Assembly (NCBI GenBank): GCA_016839385.1
Contig: JAEOUK010000079.1
Span: 1-22,801, forward strand
Reading direction: 5' to 3'
DNA: 22,801 nt
Source: Promethearchaeota archaeon
Lineage (GTDB): Archaea > Asgardarchaeota > Lokiarchaeia > Sigynarchaeales > MK-D1
The notes below the pieces were generated by a model, which did not search any database, was not told the origin of the DNA, and was given only the letters and a program-made list of their open reading frames with translations. The translations under genes were made by a program, and so were the position numbers. Numbering within the stretch: position 1 is the first letter of the stretch; every line of letters begins with the position of its first letter. This document shows positions 1-8,045 of this stretch, piece by piece.

Positions 1-370
1 ATAAGTCTAGTTTGTTACCGATTAATACGAAAGGTATATCACCTGCAAATTGTTTTACTTCCGCCCTCCAGTTCTTAATTTCATCCCATGTTGCTGCTCG
101 GCTTAAATCAAACACTAACAATGCTCCTGCGGCACCTTTATAAAATGTTGATCGGATAAAGGAAAATCGTTCTTGACCACCGATATCCCAAATGCTTAGT
201 GTGCAGATATTGTCATTAGCTAATTCCACATCTTTGGTTAAAATATCAACCCCTACAGTCAGTTTATAATCGGTTTGGAATTTAGATTTAATAAACCGCA
301 TTATTAGTGAAGTCTTACCGACTCCAGCGGGACCGCACAACAAAACTTTGAGTTTGTAGCTACTTGTCAT
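1..370 (-). CDS. Rab/Ras-like small GTPase (C-terminus beyond window edge)
   Basis: The 123 visible residues are the first two thirds of a small GTPase that would switch between GTP- and GDP-bound states. Seen in the sequence: P-loop GPAGVGKT at residues 13-20, a switch I threonine near 38 (LTVGVDI), switch II WDIGGQERF at 61-69, and the guanine-specificity motif GNKLD at 118-122. The catalytic Gln is present. Switch II mixes the Rab form (GQERF) with the Arf-like double Gly. The ATG at 370 places the P-loop close to the N-terminus, as usual for the family. There is no signal peptide or membrane segment. The C-terminus is cut off, so a lipidation motif cannot be judged. The deacetylase gene upstream on the same strand ends 174 bases away, so this gene probably has its own promoter. 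Such GTPases are abundant in Asgard archaea; the specific pathway is unknown. Confidence 0.93.
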   Translation of the reverse strand, partial: MTSSYKLKVLLCGPAGVGKTSLIMRFIKSKFQTDYKLTVGVDILTKDVELANDNICTLSIWDIGGQERFSFIRSTFYKGAAGALLVFDLSRAATWDEIKNWRAEVKQFAGDIPFVLIGNKLDL

Positions 371-544
371 ACTTTTTTTACACCAGTTGATCGTCGCTTA
401 TTATTTGGTTAGTCTCCAATGCTTAATATATTTATGTTGATTGTCGGATAAATTTATTTGTTTAGATAAAGGACGTTGTGTCCATAACAATCTACTTAAT
501 TAAGTAATTTCAATCCTACCCTAAATTGTTTTTTCTAGATCAGA

Positions 545-1744
545 TTAAAATCTATTAAGGGTTGGAAGAACCTCTTCTTCTACATATTTTTCAATTTTGT
601 CCAAACGTTCCTCGATTCGTACTGAGAACATAGGATTCTTTAGAATCTGCTCTTCTGCACGATAATTATTATCCCGTAATTCATAAGGAGTGGGTTCGTC
701 TATATGTTTTGATTCATAAAACTTGATCCATTCATCTGGGATAGTGTTAGGTAAATTCACATCCAACATCGTCGATAATGCTAAGGTCCAGCTACGGGGT
801 ACGGCGCTCATTAAGTAACCCCCCCCTCCCACTGCAATCCATCGATTTTTAGAATACTTTTTTACATATTTCTTGATTAATTTATAAATCTTATAATGTC
901 CAGAAGTTGATAGCCCTAATTCAGTGAGGGGATCTCTAAAATATGTATCGGCTCCTAATTGCGTAACCAAAACATCTGGTTGAAACGCTTTCATTATCCG
1001 TGGGATGTGTAAATCAAACATATCAATATAAAGATTATCATAAGTTCCGGGGTATAATGGAAAGTTAATAGAATATCCCTTACCTAATTCTTTTCCTTGT
1101 TCATCCATAAATCCTGTTCCAGGGAACAAGGTGTTTCCATCTTGGTGAATGGACACTGTTAAAACATCGGGATCTTCATAAAATGTATCTTGTACTCCAT
1201 CTCCATGATGACAATCGATATCCAAATACATCACTCTTAAATCTGGATACCTTATTCGAATTTTCTGAATCGCTATCGAAACATCATTGAAAATGCAAAA
1301 TCCATGAGCTAACCTACGCATAGCATGATGCAATCCTCCTGCAATATTAAATGCTGTATTAATTCCATTATTTTCTTCCATAACCGTTTCAGCAGCTAAG
1401 ATGCTTGCTCCGACAGCTAGGGACGATGCTTCAAACATGCCAGAGAATACTGGATTATCCATTGTGCCTAATCCAAATGTAGAACCATAATGTTGACCAA
1501 TAATTTCTTTTGGGTTTTTACTGTATCTCTGAACTGCTTCAACATATTCCTCGTCATGCACTAAATAAAGATCTTCAACGGAAGCGCTAACAGGTGGAAA
1601 TATTTGTATTTTGGGATTTTGCAGCAATCCATAAGTTTCCATCAATATATGGGTGAGTTCTAGTCGAACGGGCTGTAAAGGATGATGTTCTCCAAAGTTG
1701 TATTTGTAAAAATCCTCGCTATAGATGAACGCGACTTTATTCAT
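545..1744 (-). CDS. Class I histone deacetylase / AcuC-like zinc deacetylase
   Basis: Predicted zinc-dependent amidohydrolase of the arginase/deacetylase fold that removes acetyl groups from lysine side chains, or acts on acetoin-pathway proteins as AcuC does. From the ATG at 1744 (399 residues), the active site is complete: His dyad at 139-140 (GGLHHA), then GFCIFND, the zinc-ligand block DIDCHHGDG (Asp177 and His179), third ligand Asp266 (GAD), and catalytic Tyr310 in GGGGY. An in-frame TTG nine bases upstream is less likely as start. The gene lies 37 bases after the broken corrinoid-activator gene on the same strand and may share its transcript. It could act on chromatin, since many archaea have histones, or on metabolic enzymes such as acetyl-CoA synthetase; the sequence does not decide. 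No acetyltransferase or histone gene is in the window. Family assignment is secure, substrate is not. Confidence 0.93.
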   Translation of the reverse strand: MNKVAFIYSEDFYKYNFGEHHPLQPVRLELTHILMETYGLLQNPKIQIFPPVSASVEDLYLVHDEEYVEAVQRYSKNPKEIIGQHYGSTFGLGTMDNPVFSGMFEASSLAVGASILAAETVMEENNGINTAFNIAGGLHHAMRRLAHGFCIFNDVSIAIQKIRIRYPDLRVMYLDIDCHHGDGVQDTFYEDPDVLTVSIHQDGNTLFPGTGFMDEQGKELGKGYSINFPLYPGTYDNLYIDMFDLHIPRIMKAFQPDVLVTQLGADTYFRDPLTELGLSTSGHYKIYKLIKKYVKKYSKNRWIAVGGGGYLMSAVPRSWTLALSTMLDVNLPNTIPDEWIKFYESKHIDEPTPYELRDNNYRAEEQILKNPMFSVRIEERLDKIEKYVEEEVLPTLNRF

Positions 1745-1781
1745 TTTTATCAATTATAATCAAATGTTTTTATTATTTTTT

Positions 1782-2837
1782 TTATCGTAGAGGAATATTT
1801 TGGTAAATTTCTTTTAGGGAGGGGAATCGGTTTAAATCGTAATGTGGGAAATACATTGCAAGTGCATATTCTTTTTGAAAATCCTTTGCAGATGCTATTT
1901 CGAAATAATTCACTTTATGTGCAATTTCATTTGCAAATTTTCTGATTTCCTTGTCTTTCAAACATAATTGAGCTCCAGAACCAGCTGCATTTCCAATTTG
2001 ATAGATATTTGATATTTCTGGAAATAAACCGATTATTTGTGCATTTTCTTTATCGATATAATTTCCAAAAGCTCCAGCGAGAAGAACTTGTTCCAGTTCT
2101 GAAGTTGAAGGGTTGTTTTTTTGTAATAAATATGCACCTGAAAGAAACGCGCCTTTCGCCATTTGTAATTGACGTATGTCTTTTTGAGAAATCGTAATTT
2201 TGAATCCTTTACGATCATCATTGAATTCTTTTCCATTCTTTTCTGAATCATAAATGATATACTGGGGGGAATTAGAGTTTGTCTTTAGAACTTCTCTGGG
2301 AATATTCTTCAAATTAAAATTCCCATTTCTTTTTATCATTTTACATTTAACTAACCCTGCGATTAAATCAATTAATCCAGAACCACAATACCCAATAGGT
2401 TTACTATTTCCAATTGTTGAAATTGAAGCAGTATATTTTTCAGGATCAATAATAATTTTTTCGATTGCTCCTTTCGATGCTCGCATTCCGTAAGCAATAT
2501 GGGCTCCTTCTAATGCTGAACCTGCAGCACATGAACCGCAAATTAACCTATTTTTATTTCCCATTACTAATTCTCCATTTGTACCAATATCAATAAGCAA
2601 ACTATACTTATCATATGTATCAATTCGGGAAGAAACAATGCATCCGATTGTGTCAGTTCCTACAAAACCCGCAATTACGGGAGGAGAATAAATCCGTGCA
2701 TACCGCGATGCTTGAATACCGATCGATTCTGCATTTACATAGATAGGATGTTTGAAAACAGGAACAAAAGGAGTTCGAGCTAATTGTTCAGTAGGAATTC
2801 CATATAACATGTGATGCATTCCTGTGTTTCCTACCAC
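1782..2837 (-). CDS. 3' fragment of corrinoid activator: C-terminal ASKHA ATPase part
   Basis: An open stretch of about 351 residues continues the same frame after the third stop. It contains VGNTGMHHM, the second phosphate motif LLIDIGTNGEL (about residues 81-91), CGSCAAGSALEGA, the YCGSGLIDL motif and the adenosine-side motif LLAGAFGNYI, all hallmarks of the DUF4445/RACo C-terminal region. The only plausible start after the last stop is GTG at 2837, but that codon is also the conserved Val of the VVGN motif, so it is probably an internal codon and not an evolved start. No good ribosome-binding site precedes it. Whether this piece is made separately is unknown. Confidence 0.6.
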   Translation of the reverse strand: MVGNTGMHHMLYGIPTEQLARTPFVPVFKHPIYVNAESIGIQASRYARIYSPPVIAGFVGTDTIGCIVSSRIDTYDKYSLLIDIGTNGELVMGNKNRLICGSCAAGSALEGAHIAYGMRASKGAIEKIIIDPEKYTASISTIGNSKPIGYCGSGLIDLIAGLVKCKMIKRNGNFNLKNIPREVLKTNSNSPQYIIYDSEKNGKEFNDDRKGFKITISQKDIRQLQMAKGAFLSGAYLLQKNNPSTSELEQVLLAGAFGNYIDKENAQIIGLFPEISNIYQIGNAAGSGAQLCLKDKEIRKFANEIAHKVNYFEIASAKDFQKEYALAMYFPHYDLNRFPSLKEIYQNIPLR

Positions 2838-2951
2838 AGATAACTCTTTAACATACGATTTAGAAATATTCGCTTCTTTACATGTTTATTCTATAATTTG
2901 ATTGATCGCAGTTATAACTAGCTCTTGAGCTTACAATTGATAGTTATTTTG

Positions 2952-3731
2952 CTAAATATAAGATATACGTGTAATTAAGTCCTCTCCAATTGTGACTTGG
3001 GGGTTCAGCATCGAAGATATCGATTCAATTTTTCCTGTTTGAAGATTTATAAGATATCCAACAATTGTTGTTGTACCTAGATCTACAGCAAGCCCATATA
3101 AATGGTCATGATGTCCTGGTTCTACATCTATTATATAACTATTTGTACTATCATCCCAATAATATACGGAAATTTTACCATTTTCAGTTCGCAATGAAGC
3201 TGGAAGTGTTTTTGAAAGTTCATACCAGTTTTCATTTATATAATTTAAGGATAGGTGTGATATTTCCTTCGATGCATTAAACGTATCTACAAGTCTATCA
3301 ATATCGCTTTGAGCACTTTGCATAGTCGGGTTTGGTATGTTTAAGTGGAGAATTCTGACTTCAGGATTCAATCGTTCAGATAGTTCACCTTTCAAGCTTT
3401 TCAAATCACTTTCAACTAGTATTTTATTACCCAAGGAAACTAATCCCTCAAGAAACATAATTCGGACATTTCCCAATACTTTACACTGACATGCTAATCG
3501 TGTTCCTCTTTTTTGTTCTTCTTCAGTTAATAATTTCTTCTCCACAGAATTCAAAGGAGATAAATTTTCTTTGTTATCGATACAAAGTATTTTACATTTG
3601 CCGCAAGTTCCTTTCCCGCCACATAATGCTCCTATGGAATAATCTAATCTAACTAAAGCTGAATAAATCGTATTTTTATCTTGAATTTCAATACGTTTTG
3701 AAATCGGTTCCACAATTAGTGTATGTTTCAA
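2952..3731 (-). CDS. 5' fragment of corrinoid activator: 2Fe-2S ferredoxin domain plus start of ATPase domain
   Basis: This 259-residue open stretch holds a complete plant-type [2Fe-2S] domain (CX5CX2C at residues 37-46, fourth Cys at 81 in LACQC), the linker, and the opening of the ATPase fold with the phosphate-binding motif VDLGTTTIVGYL at about 216-227. It ends at TAG just after ITRISYI, in the middle of the ATPase domain. If translated it could carry electrons, but alone it lacks most of the nucleotide-binding domain. Its ATG at 3731 lies 11 bases after the stop of the upstream longin-like gene, so the two were probably co-transcribed. Confidence 0.7.
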   Translation of the reverse strand: MKHTLIVEPISKRIEIQDKNTIYSALVRLDYSIGALCGGKGTCGKCKILCIDNKENLSPLNSVEKKLLTEEEQKRGTRLACQCKVLGNVRIMFLEGLVSLGNKILVESDLKSLKGELSERLNPEVRILHLNIPNPTMQSAQSDIDRLVDTFNASKEISHLSLNYINENWYELSKTLPASLRTENGKISVYYWDDSTNSYIIDVEPGHHDHLYGLAVDLGTTTIVGYLINLQTGKIESISSMLNPQVTIGEDLITRISYI

Positions 3732-3742
3732 GTTTTTCTCAA

Positions 3743-4612
3743 CTATTGTAATTCGTTTAGCTCACGAACAGCATCAAGCATTTCATCCATTAAAACCTCT
3801 GTATTTACTAAATTCAAACGCACACCATTTAGCTGTTGTTGTAGGATTCCCAATATTCCATTAAAATCATTAGGATTCAAACAGATTTCCTCCTTGTAGG
3901 TTTCTTGGAATTCTTTTGCAATCTTAGGTTCATAAGAATATAATATATTTTCCAGTTCCTCATATAAAGAGTATATCACCGCTCTATGTTTGAAATCGAC
4001 AAGTATAGTTAATGCACTATCAAACGCTCCTCCTCGAGCTCCCGGAAAGGGAATCTGGAACAAGTAGGAAATTCCTAATGAATCATACATCAAAAATGGT
4101 TGGAAAAACAGGACTTTTTTCTTTGCGCCTTCAAGCTCATCAGTCAAATTTAACATAGTTTTCATTGCAATTTTATAAGCATCCCGATCATTAATTGAAT
4201 GGTCATTAACTTTCCAATCCATGAGTTCTGGTCCTTTTTCAGTGGTGACGGAAAAAACAATTGATTTTATGATTTTCCCTAATGTATCTGGTGCATGTAA
4301 TTTGAATTCTCGTGCAATTTTTAGTGTGAATTTAGTTCCAATATCATCAATTAATGCTACAATTTCTTCATGATCCCGTTCAGTCAATAAAAAAATAATA
4401 AATTCAGTAGTCAAGCGATGGATATAGAGCTGAGATTGATGTAAATAAGAACCTGGCTTAAGCTCTTGGCAGATTCTTGGTATAAATCGAGTTAAACTAA
4501 TTAGATTTTCCTCAGAAATACTACTTTTGATAATTACACCAGTGTCAAGGACCAACGCATATTTCGCGACACACTCACTTATCATAGCGGAAAGAGATTC
4601 AATGGTTTGCAT
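3743..4612 (-). CDS. Probable longin/roadblock-like protein of unknown function
   Basis: A soluble 289-residue protein from the ATG at 4612; an in-frame TTG at 4627 would add five residues. I do not recognise the full-length family. Residues about 17-100 follow the alternation of roadblock/LC7 or longin folds: a strand with a small-residue turn (ALVLDTGVIIKS), an amphipathic helix, two further strands (QLYIHRL, FIIFLLTERD) and a helix. Residues about 165-230 (KVLFFQPF to LENILYSY) could be a second similar domain. The C-terminus (251-289) is helical. In Asgard archaea such domains often act as small-GTPase regulators. Two GTPase genes lie within 4 kb, and the divergent gene on the right leads to one of them, which makes a GTPase-partner role reasonable but unproven. 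It lies just upstream of the corrinoid activator with an 11-base gap. Confidence 0.7.
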   Translation of the reverse strand: MQTIESLSAMISECVAKYALVLDTGVIIKSSISEENLISLTRFIPRICQELKPGSYLHQSQLYIHRLTTEFIIFLLTERDHEEIVALIDDIGTKFTLKIAREFKLHAPDTLGKIIKSIVFSVTTEKGPELMDWKVNDHSINDRDAYKIAMKTMLNLTDELEGAKKKVLFFQPFLMYDSLGISYLFQIPFPGARGGAFDSALTILVDFKHRAVIYSLYEELENILYSYEPKIAKEFQETYKEEICLNPNDFNGILGILQQQLNGVRLNLVNTEVLMDEMLDAVRELNELQ

Positions 4613-4747
4613 ATTCCCAAAAACCAATATTTAATTTTAGTAGGAAATGAAAAGGGATCACTAGAATTTTGGTATTGTAAATTAGTTAAAATTCTTACTT
4701 ATTATTAACTTTGATAGAAGGGAAAGTTCTTGTCATTCGATAATAAC

Positions 4748-6592
4748 ATGGAAAAACGGAAAACAGATGTAAGGGAATTGCAGGATACAGCATTTCTCAT
4801 GTTTGAAAATGCAAAAAAATTAGTAGATGAAGACAAAAAAGATGAAGCAATTTCGGTTTATCTCGAATTGATTAAAATTCTCAACAAGTTACGATGGACT
4901 AATGTAATAAAAAAAATTCAAGAGGCTATTCGAGAATTACAAAAAACTCCTGATCGTGAAGTATCAACTCCTACTCAAGAAGAAATTCAAGTACAACAAC
5001 CCAAGCAAGAGTTTATTAAGAAAACAGTTACTAAAGTCTTTAAAGGTCACGTTTTGAGTGTGAAGGAGTTTGAATTTTACAAACAACAAGAAGAAAATAT
5101 CCAAAATGAAGCATTTAAATTATTGGATTCAGGATCATCATCCGCGAGACAAAAGGATTTTGAAAAAGCTATTGAAGATTACAACCAAGCAATAATTTTA
5201 CTCAATTCAATTGGATGGCAATCCTACACACCCCAACTACAGGATGAAGTAGAAAAACTTGTTGAAGAACAAAAAAACTACAATAATTCCCTTCAACAGC
5301 GAATGAAAAAACCTGAAATTGAATCTATTGAGGATTTAAGAGTAAAGCGTGAATCATTACTGAAAGAAATTGAATCGCGAAAGATCAGTGTAAAAGAATT
5401 TGAAAAACGTAGAAAACTCCAATATAATTATTTAGTGCGAGTGTCTCAACTTTTGATAGAATGTGAAGGTTCGATTACAAATTTAGATTATGCTCAAATT
5501 TACAAACTACTTCAGCAATCTGCTCAAAATTTAATTAATGTTGGTTGGCAAGAAGGTGTAACAAGATTAACTGATTTTATTAATACAATAAAGGAGAATC
5601 AATTTCAGCACGAGCTTATGGAACAGCAAGAACATCTTGCTTACATTGAAAAAATTCGTATCAGTGATGATATTAGAAAATATTTTTCACAAAAAATGAT
5701 TGAACAGGAAAAAGAGAGAACTGCACCATTCCGACCAGTAGATTCGAATTTAGCTAAATCTAAAACTAAATCCTATGAACAACAAGTTTTAGAAGTGGTA
5801 TCTGAAGCCTCACAAATTCCAGCAACTGATGACGATTCCTCGAAACGGAAAATTGAACTTTATAATGTCGCCTATCACCTAATCGAAAAATCCAAGTGGT
5901 CAGAAGAGAAATCAATGGTACACACCATGGTGGATATTTTGAGACAGAATCTGGAAAATCGAAAGCTAAGAATCCAAACTATGGAACAAAATAAAATATC
6001 GACTCTAAACACTCTAAAAGCTATTTCAAATAGAATTTCTGAATATTTAAACGAATTTGAGAAAGAAAAGGATGCACAAAAGAACAATCTGCTAAAATTT
6101 CAGAAACAACAGCAATCTATCCACTCATTAGAGAATAGCGCATTCAAATATATCGATATTGCAAAAAAATATGTTAAGAATCATGAATATGATGAAGCGA
6201 TACAAGCTTATAACGAAGCAATTTCTAAATTTAGAGATCTCATGTGGAATGAACAAATATTATATCTGGTTCATGAAGTTGAAAAAATTCAAACCCTCAA
6301 AAGCAAATTTCATGCTGAACAGAAACTTAAAGATAAGATAAAAGAACAAGAGAAAGAGCAACAACTTGCAAAAATAAAAGCAGAACGTCAGCGTAAAGAG
6401 CAAGAGCTTCAAGATCTAGATGATATCTCAAAAATGATTTCAACTGTTGTAAAACAGAAAGAAATAGCGGAGAAGAATAAGCAAATCTCTCTAGAAGAAT
6501 ACCGCAAAAATGTGGAGATACCTGAAGAAGATAAACAAATTGAGGAAGTTAAGGATCTAATCAGGAAAGCAAGCAGAAAAAAATCTGATTAA
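4748..6592 (+). CDS. Five-repeat Trp-containing helical (TPR/MIT-like) and coiled-coil protein
   Basis: A 614-residue, highly charged, entirely helical-looking soluble protein without signal peptide or membrane segment. It is built from five divergent units of about 110 residues. Each has an Ala-rich helix, a helix of the type DEAI..Y..AI..L, then a conserved Trp that opens a third helix (RW, GW, GW, KW, MW at residues 50, 157, 267, 384 and 500). The first and last units are the most alike (AKKLV.. DEAI..Y and AKKYV.. DEAI..Y). The spacer after units 1 and 2 repeats SVKEFE at about 105 and 215, so the spacer was duplicated too. Three-helix units with this consensus resemble TPR or MIT domains. 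The C-terminal 90 residues are a Lys/Glu-rich coiled coil. The ATG at 4748 was chosen; an in-frame TTG at 4730 is possible. An Arf-like GTPase follows after 96 bases, suggesting a scaffold or effector. Function unknown. Confidence 0.85.
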   Translation: MEKRKTDVRELQDTAFLMFENAKKLVDEDKKDEAISVYLELIKILNKLRWTNVIKKIQEAIRELQKTPDREVSTPTQEEIQVQQPKQEFIKKTVTKVFKGHVLSVKEFEFYKQQEENIQNEAFKLLDSGSSSARQKDFEKAIEDYNQAIILLNSIGWQSYTPQLQDEVEKLVEEQKNYNNSLQQRMKKPEIESIEDLRVKRESLLKEIESRKISVKEFEKRRKLQYNYLVRVSQLLIECEGSITNLDYAQIYKLLQQSAQNLINVGWQEGVTRLTDFINTIKENQFQHELMEQQEHLAYIEKIRISDDIRKYFSQKMIEQEKERTAPFRPVDSNLAKSKTKSYEQQVLEVVSEASQIPATDDDSSKRKIELYNVAYHLIEKSKWSEEKSMVHTMVDILRQNLENRKLRIQTMEQNKISTLNTLKAISNRISEYLNEFEKEKDAQKNNLLKFQKQQQSIHSLENSAFKYIDIAKKYVKNHEYDEAIQAYNEAISKFRDLMWNEQILYLVHEVEKIQTLKSKFHAEQKLKDKIKEQEKEQQLAKIKAERQRKEQELQDLDDISKMISTVVKQKEIAEKNKQISLEEYRKNVEIPEEDKQIEEVKDLIRKASRKKSD

Positions 6593-6688
6593 CAATTTTT
6601 TGAAATCGTATCATCCACATAACACAATCAAATAAAACCCGTTTTTATCTATTTTCCCTTGACATACTAAGAGACTTTTGTGGTCATA

Positions 6689-7204
6689 ATGATCGAAAAC
6701 GGTAGTAAATGTATTCTTCTTGGAGAAGGTGGAGTTGGAAAGACTTCATTATTACGACTTCTTCAGGGAAAAGAAATACAAATTCAAAGAATTCCAACAA
6801 TTGGCGTAGATGTAGAAAAGATAGACTTTATTGATAGCGATATCTCTGTAATGGTTTGGGATTTTGGTGGACAAAAACGATTTCAATTCTTATGGGATGA
6901 ATGGGTTAAAGGCTCATCTCTAACTGTTGTTGTTACTGATTCTTCTGAGAAAAATGTCAATGAAACGAAAAATATGCTAGATAAATATCGTAAGAAATTG
7001 GGTGCAGACATTATTGCTATTGCAAATAAACAAGATTTGGTTGGAAGTCTCTCTCCGGAAGAAGTTTCCAAACGTTTGGGTGTGAAAACCTACGGTATGG
7101 TAGCTATCAAGCGATCTAACATGGAAGCTATGCGCGATATTATTATGTCTCAAGCAAAACGAGAAATTCAGTTAACTGATTCTGGAGTTGTGACGGCTCA
7201 GTAA
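6689..7204 (+). CDS. Arf-like small GTPase
   Basis: A 171-residue P-loop GTPase with P-loop GEGGVGKT at residues 12-19, switch I Thr37 (PTIGVDVE), switch II WDFGGQKRF at 57-65 with the catalytic Gln62, and NKQD at 113-116. The WDFGGQ and NKQDL spellings are those of the Arf/Arl/SRPRB branch, not Rab. The fifth motif is weak: VAIKRSN stands where SA(K/L) is expected. There is no N-terminal amphipathic helix or Gly2 for myristoylation and no C-terminal Cys, so membrane attachment by lipid is not indicated. The ATG at 6689 is preferred over a GTG nine bases upstream, because it leaves the usual short N-terminus. It lies downstream of the five-repeat helical protein on the same strand and converges on the S7 gene with a 34-base AT-rich gap. 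Confidence 0.92.
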   Translation: MIENGSKCILLGEGGVGKTSLLRLLQGKEIQIQRIPTIGVDVEKIDFIDSDISVMVWDFGGQKRFQFLWDEWVKGSSLTVVVTDSSEKNVNETKNMLDKYRKKLGADIIAIANKQDLVGSLSPEEVSKRLGVKTYGMVAIKRSNMEAMRDIIMSQAKREIQLTDSGVVTAQ

Positions 7205-7238
7205 AAATAATAAATAATAAAAAATTTATATTTTCTCT

Positions 7239-8036
7239 CTATCTTGCGGAGATTGCTATTCGCTCCATCTCATCTTTACGTTTGATTGCACGTGAATTCT
7301 GATCATCGCGTGCAGCATAGATGATTTCATTAGCAATACATTCATCAATAGTCTTCAAAGAGTTATAAGTTTGCCCTACTGCTCCTTGAACTAATAATCG
7401 AATTGCTAAATCTACTCTTCGTTGTGGAGCAATATCCACTGCCGTTTGATATGAAATACCACCCAGTGAGATTTTTGTTGTTTCCTCCCTTGGAGCAGCA
7501 TTAATAATTGCATCAATAAGTATTTGAAGAGGATTATCTCCAGTTTTTTGTTCAATGATTATAAAAGCGTTTTGTATAATTCCTAAGATTTTTTGTTTTT
7601 TTCCTGCATTCCAAGCTGACCCTCTTCCCTTAATTCTTCGGCGCACTAAACCTGGAGCTAACATTTTATTAATGAACCGCTCAACAAAAGAAACATGAAT
7701 TGTTTTCCAGAAGCGTTTATGTTCGTGTTTTCCTCCGGAATGAGGAATAATTACAGGTGTTAGATTAATGTAATTTTCTAAACTTGGATCAGAAATTTCT
7801 AAATCTTCAAAACTCCACCTATTAAATAATTTAATTTCGGTTCCTTTTTTCTTGGGTTTTTCTTCAGATTGATTATCTTCATCAGATTCTGGAGTATCCA
7901 AAGCTTCTTGAAGTTTTTCAGGATCTTCCTCCGTTTCTTCAACTTCTTCGACTTCCTCTTCGAATTCTACCTCGTCTTTTGAACTTTTTGTGGATTTCTT
8001 AGAGGATTTTTCTTCAGATGTCTTCTTCTTTGCCAT
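7239..8036 (-). CDS. rps7: Small-subunit ribosomal protein uS7 with long charged N-terminal extension
   Basis: Primary assembly protein of the 30S head that binds the 3' major domain of 16S rRNA. Residues about 68-265 match archaeal uS7: LFNRWSF near the start, the FVERFINKM helix, then NPLQILIDAI, SYQTAVDIAPQRR and a C-terminus with IYAARDDQNSRAIKRKDEMERIA. Archaeal S7 is usually about 190-220 residues. This one is 265 because of a low-complexity N-terminus: Lys/Ser-rich at 1-20, then almost purely Glu/Asp at 21-60. The ATG at 8036 has a GGGGAT ribosome-binding site that overlaps the TAG of the S12 gene, with only nine bases between the genes, so the extension is very likely translated. EF-1A normally follows S7 in archaea; here a convergent GTPase gene follows instead. 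Confidence 0.96.
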   Translation of the reverse strand: MAKKKTSEEKSSKKSTKSSKDEVEFEEEVEEVEETEEDPEKLQEALDTPESDEDNQSEEKPKKKGTEIKLFNRWSFEDLEISDPSLENYINLTPVIIPHSGGKHEHKRFWKTIHVSFVERFINKMLAPGLVRRRIKGRGSAWNAGKKQKILGIIQNAFIIIEQKTGDNPLQILIDAIINAAPREETTKISLGGISYQTAVDIAPQRRVDLAIRLLVQGAVGQTYNSLKTIDECIANEIIYAARDDQNSRAIKRKDEMERIAISAR

Positions 8037-8045
8037 TTATATCCC

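Larger units (their letters stand above)
1782..3731 (-). pseudogene. RACo/RamA-type corrinoid-protein reductive activator, interrupted by three in-frame stops
   Basis: Read in one frame from the ATG at 3731 to the TAA at 1782, this locus encodes about 649 residues, the usual length of the family that reductively reactivates the cobalt of corrinoid methyl-transfer proteins in an ATP-dependent way. The order is an N-terminal [2Fe-2S] ferredoxin domain (Cys37, 43, 46 and 81), a linker, then the ASKHA-type ATPase domain. The frame is broken by TAG at 2952-2954, TAA at 2931-2933 and TAA at 2886-2888, with no frameshift: the codons between the stops still read as family-like sequence (ELVITAINQIIE, then KELSVVGNTGMHHM). 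The stops fall in the helical stretch between the NPQ..GED motif and the VVGN motif. All three could come from a single C-to-T change in a Gln codon. Other genes here end at TAA and TAG, so general readthrough is unlikely. A recently split gene, a young pseudogene or a local sequence error are all possible. No methyltransferase or corrinoid protein is in view. Confidence 0.8.

Noticed and set aside
2886..2954. Reassignment of TAA/TAG to glutamine, or pyrrolysine at the TAG
   Set aside because: Other genes in the window end properly at TAA and TAG right where their families end. Two of the three stops are TAA, which pyrrolysine does not use, and no Pyl genes are in view.
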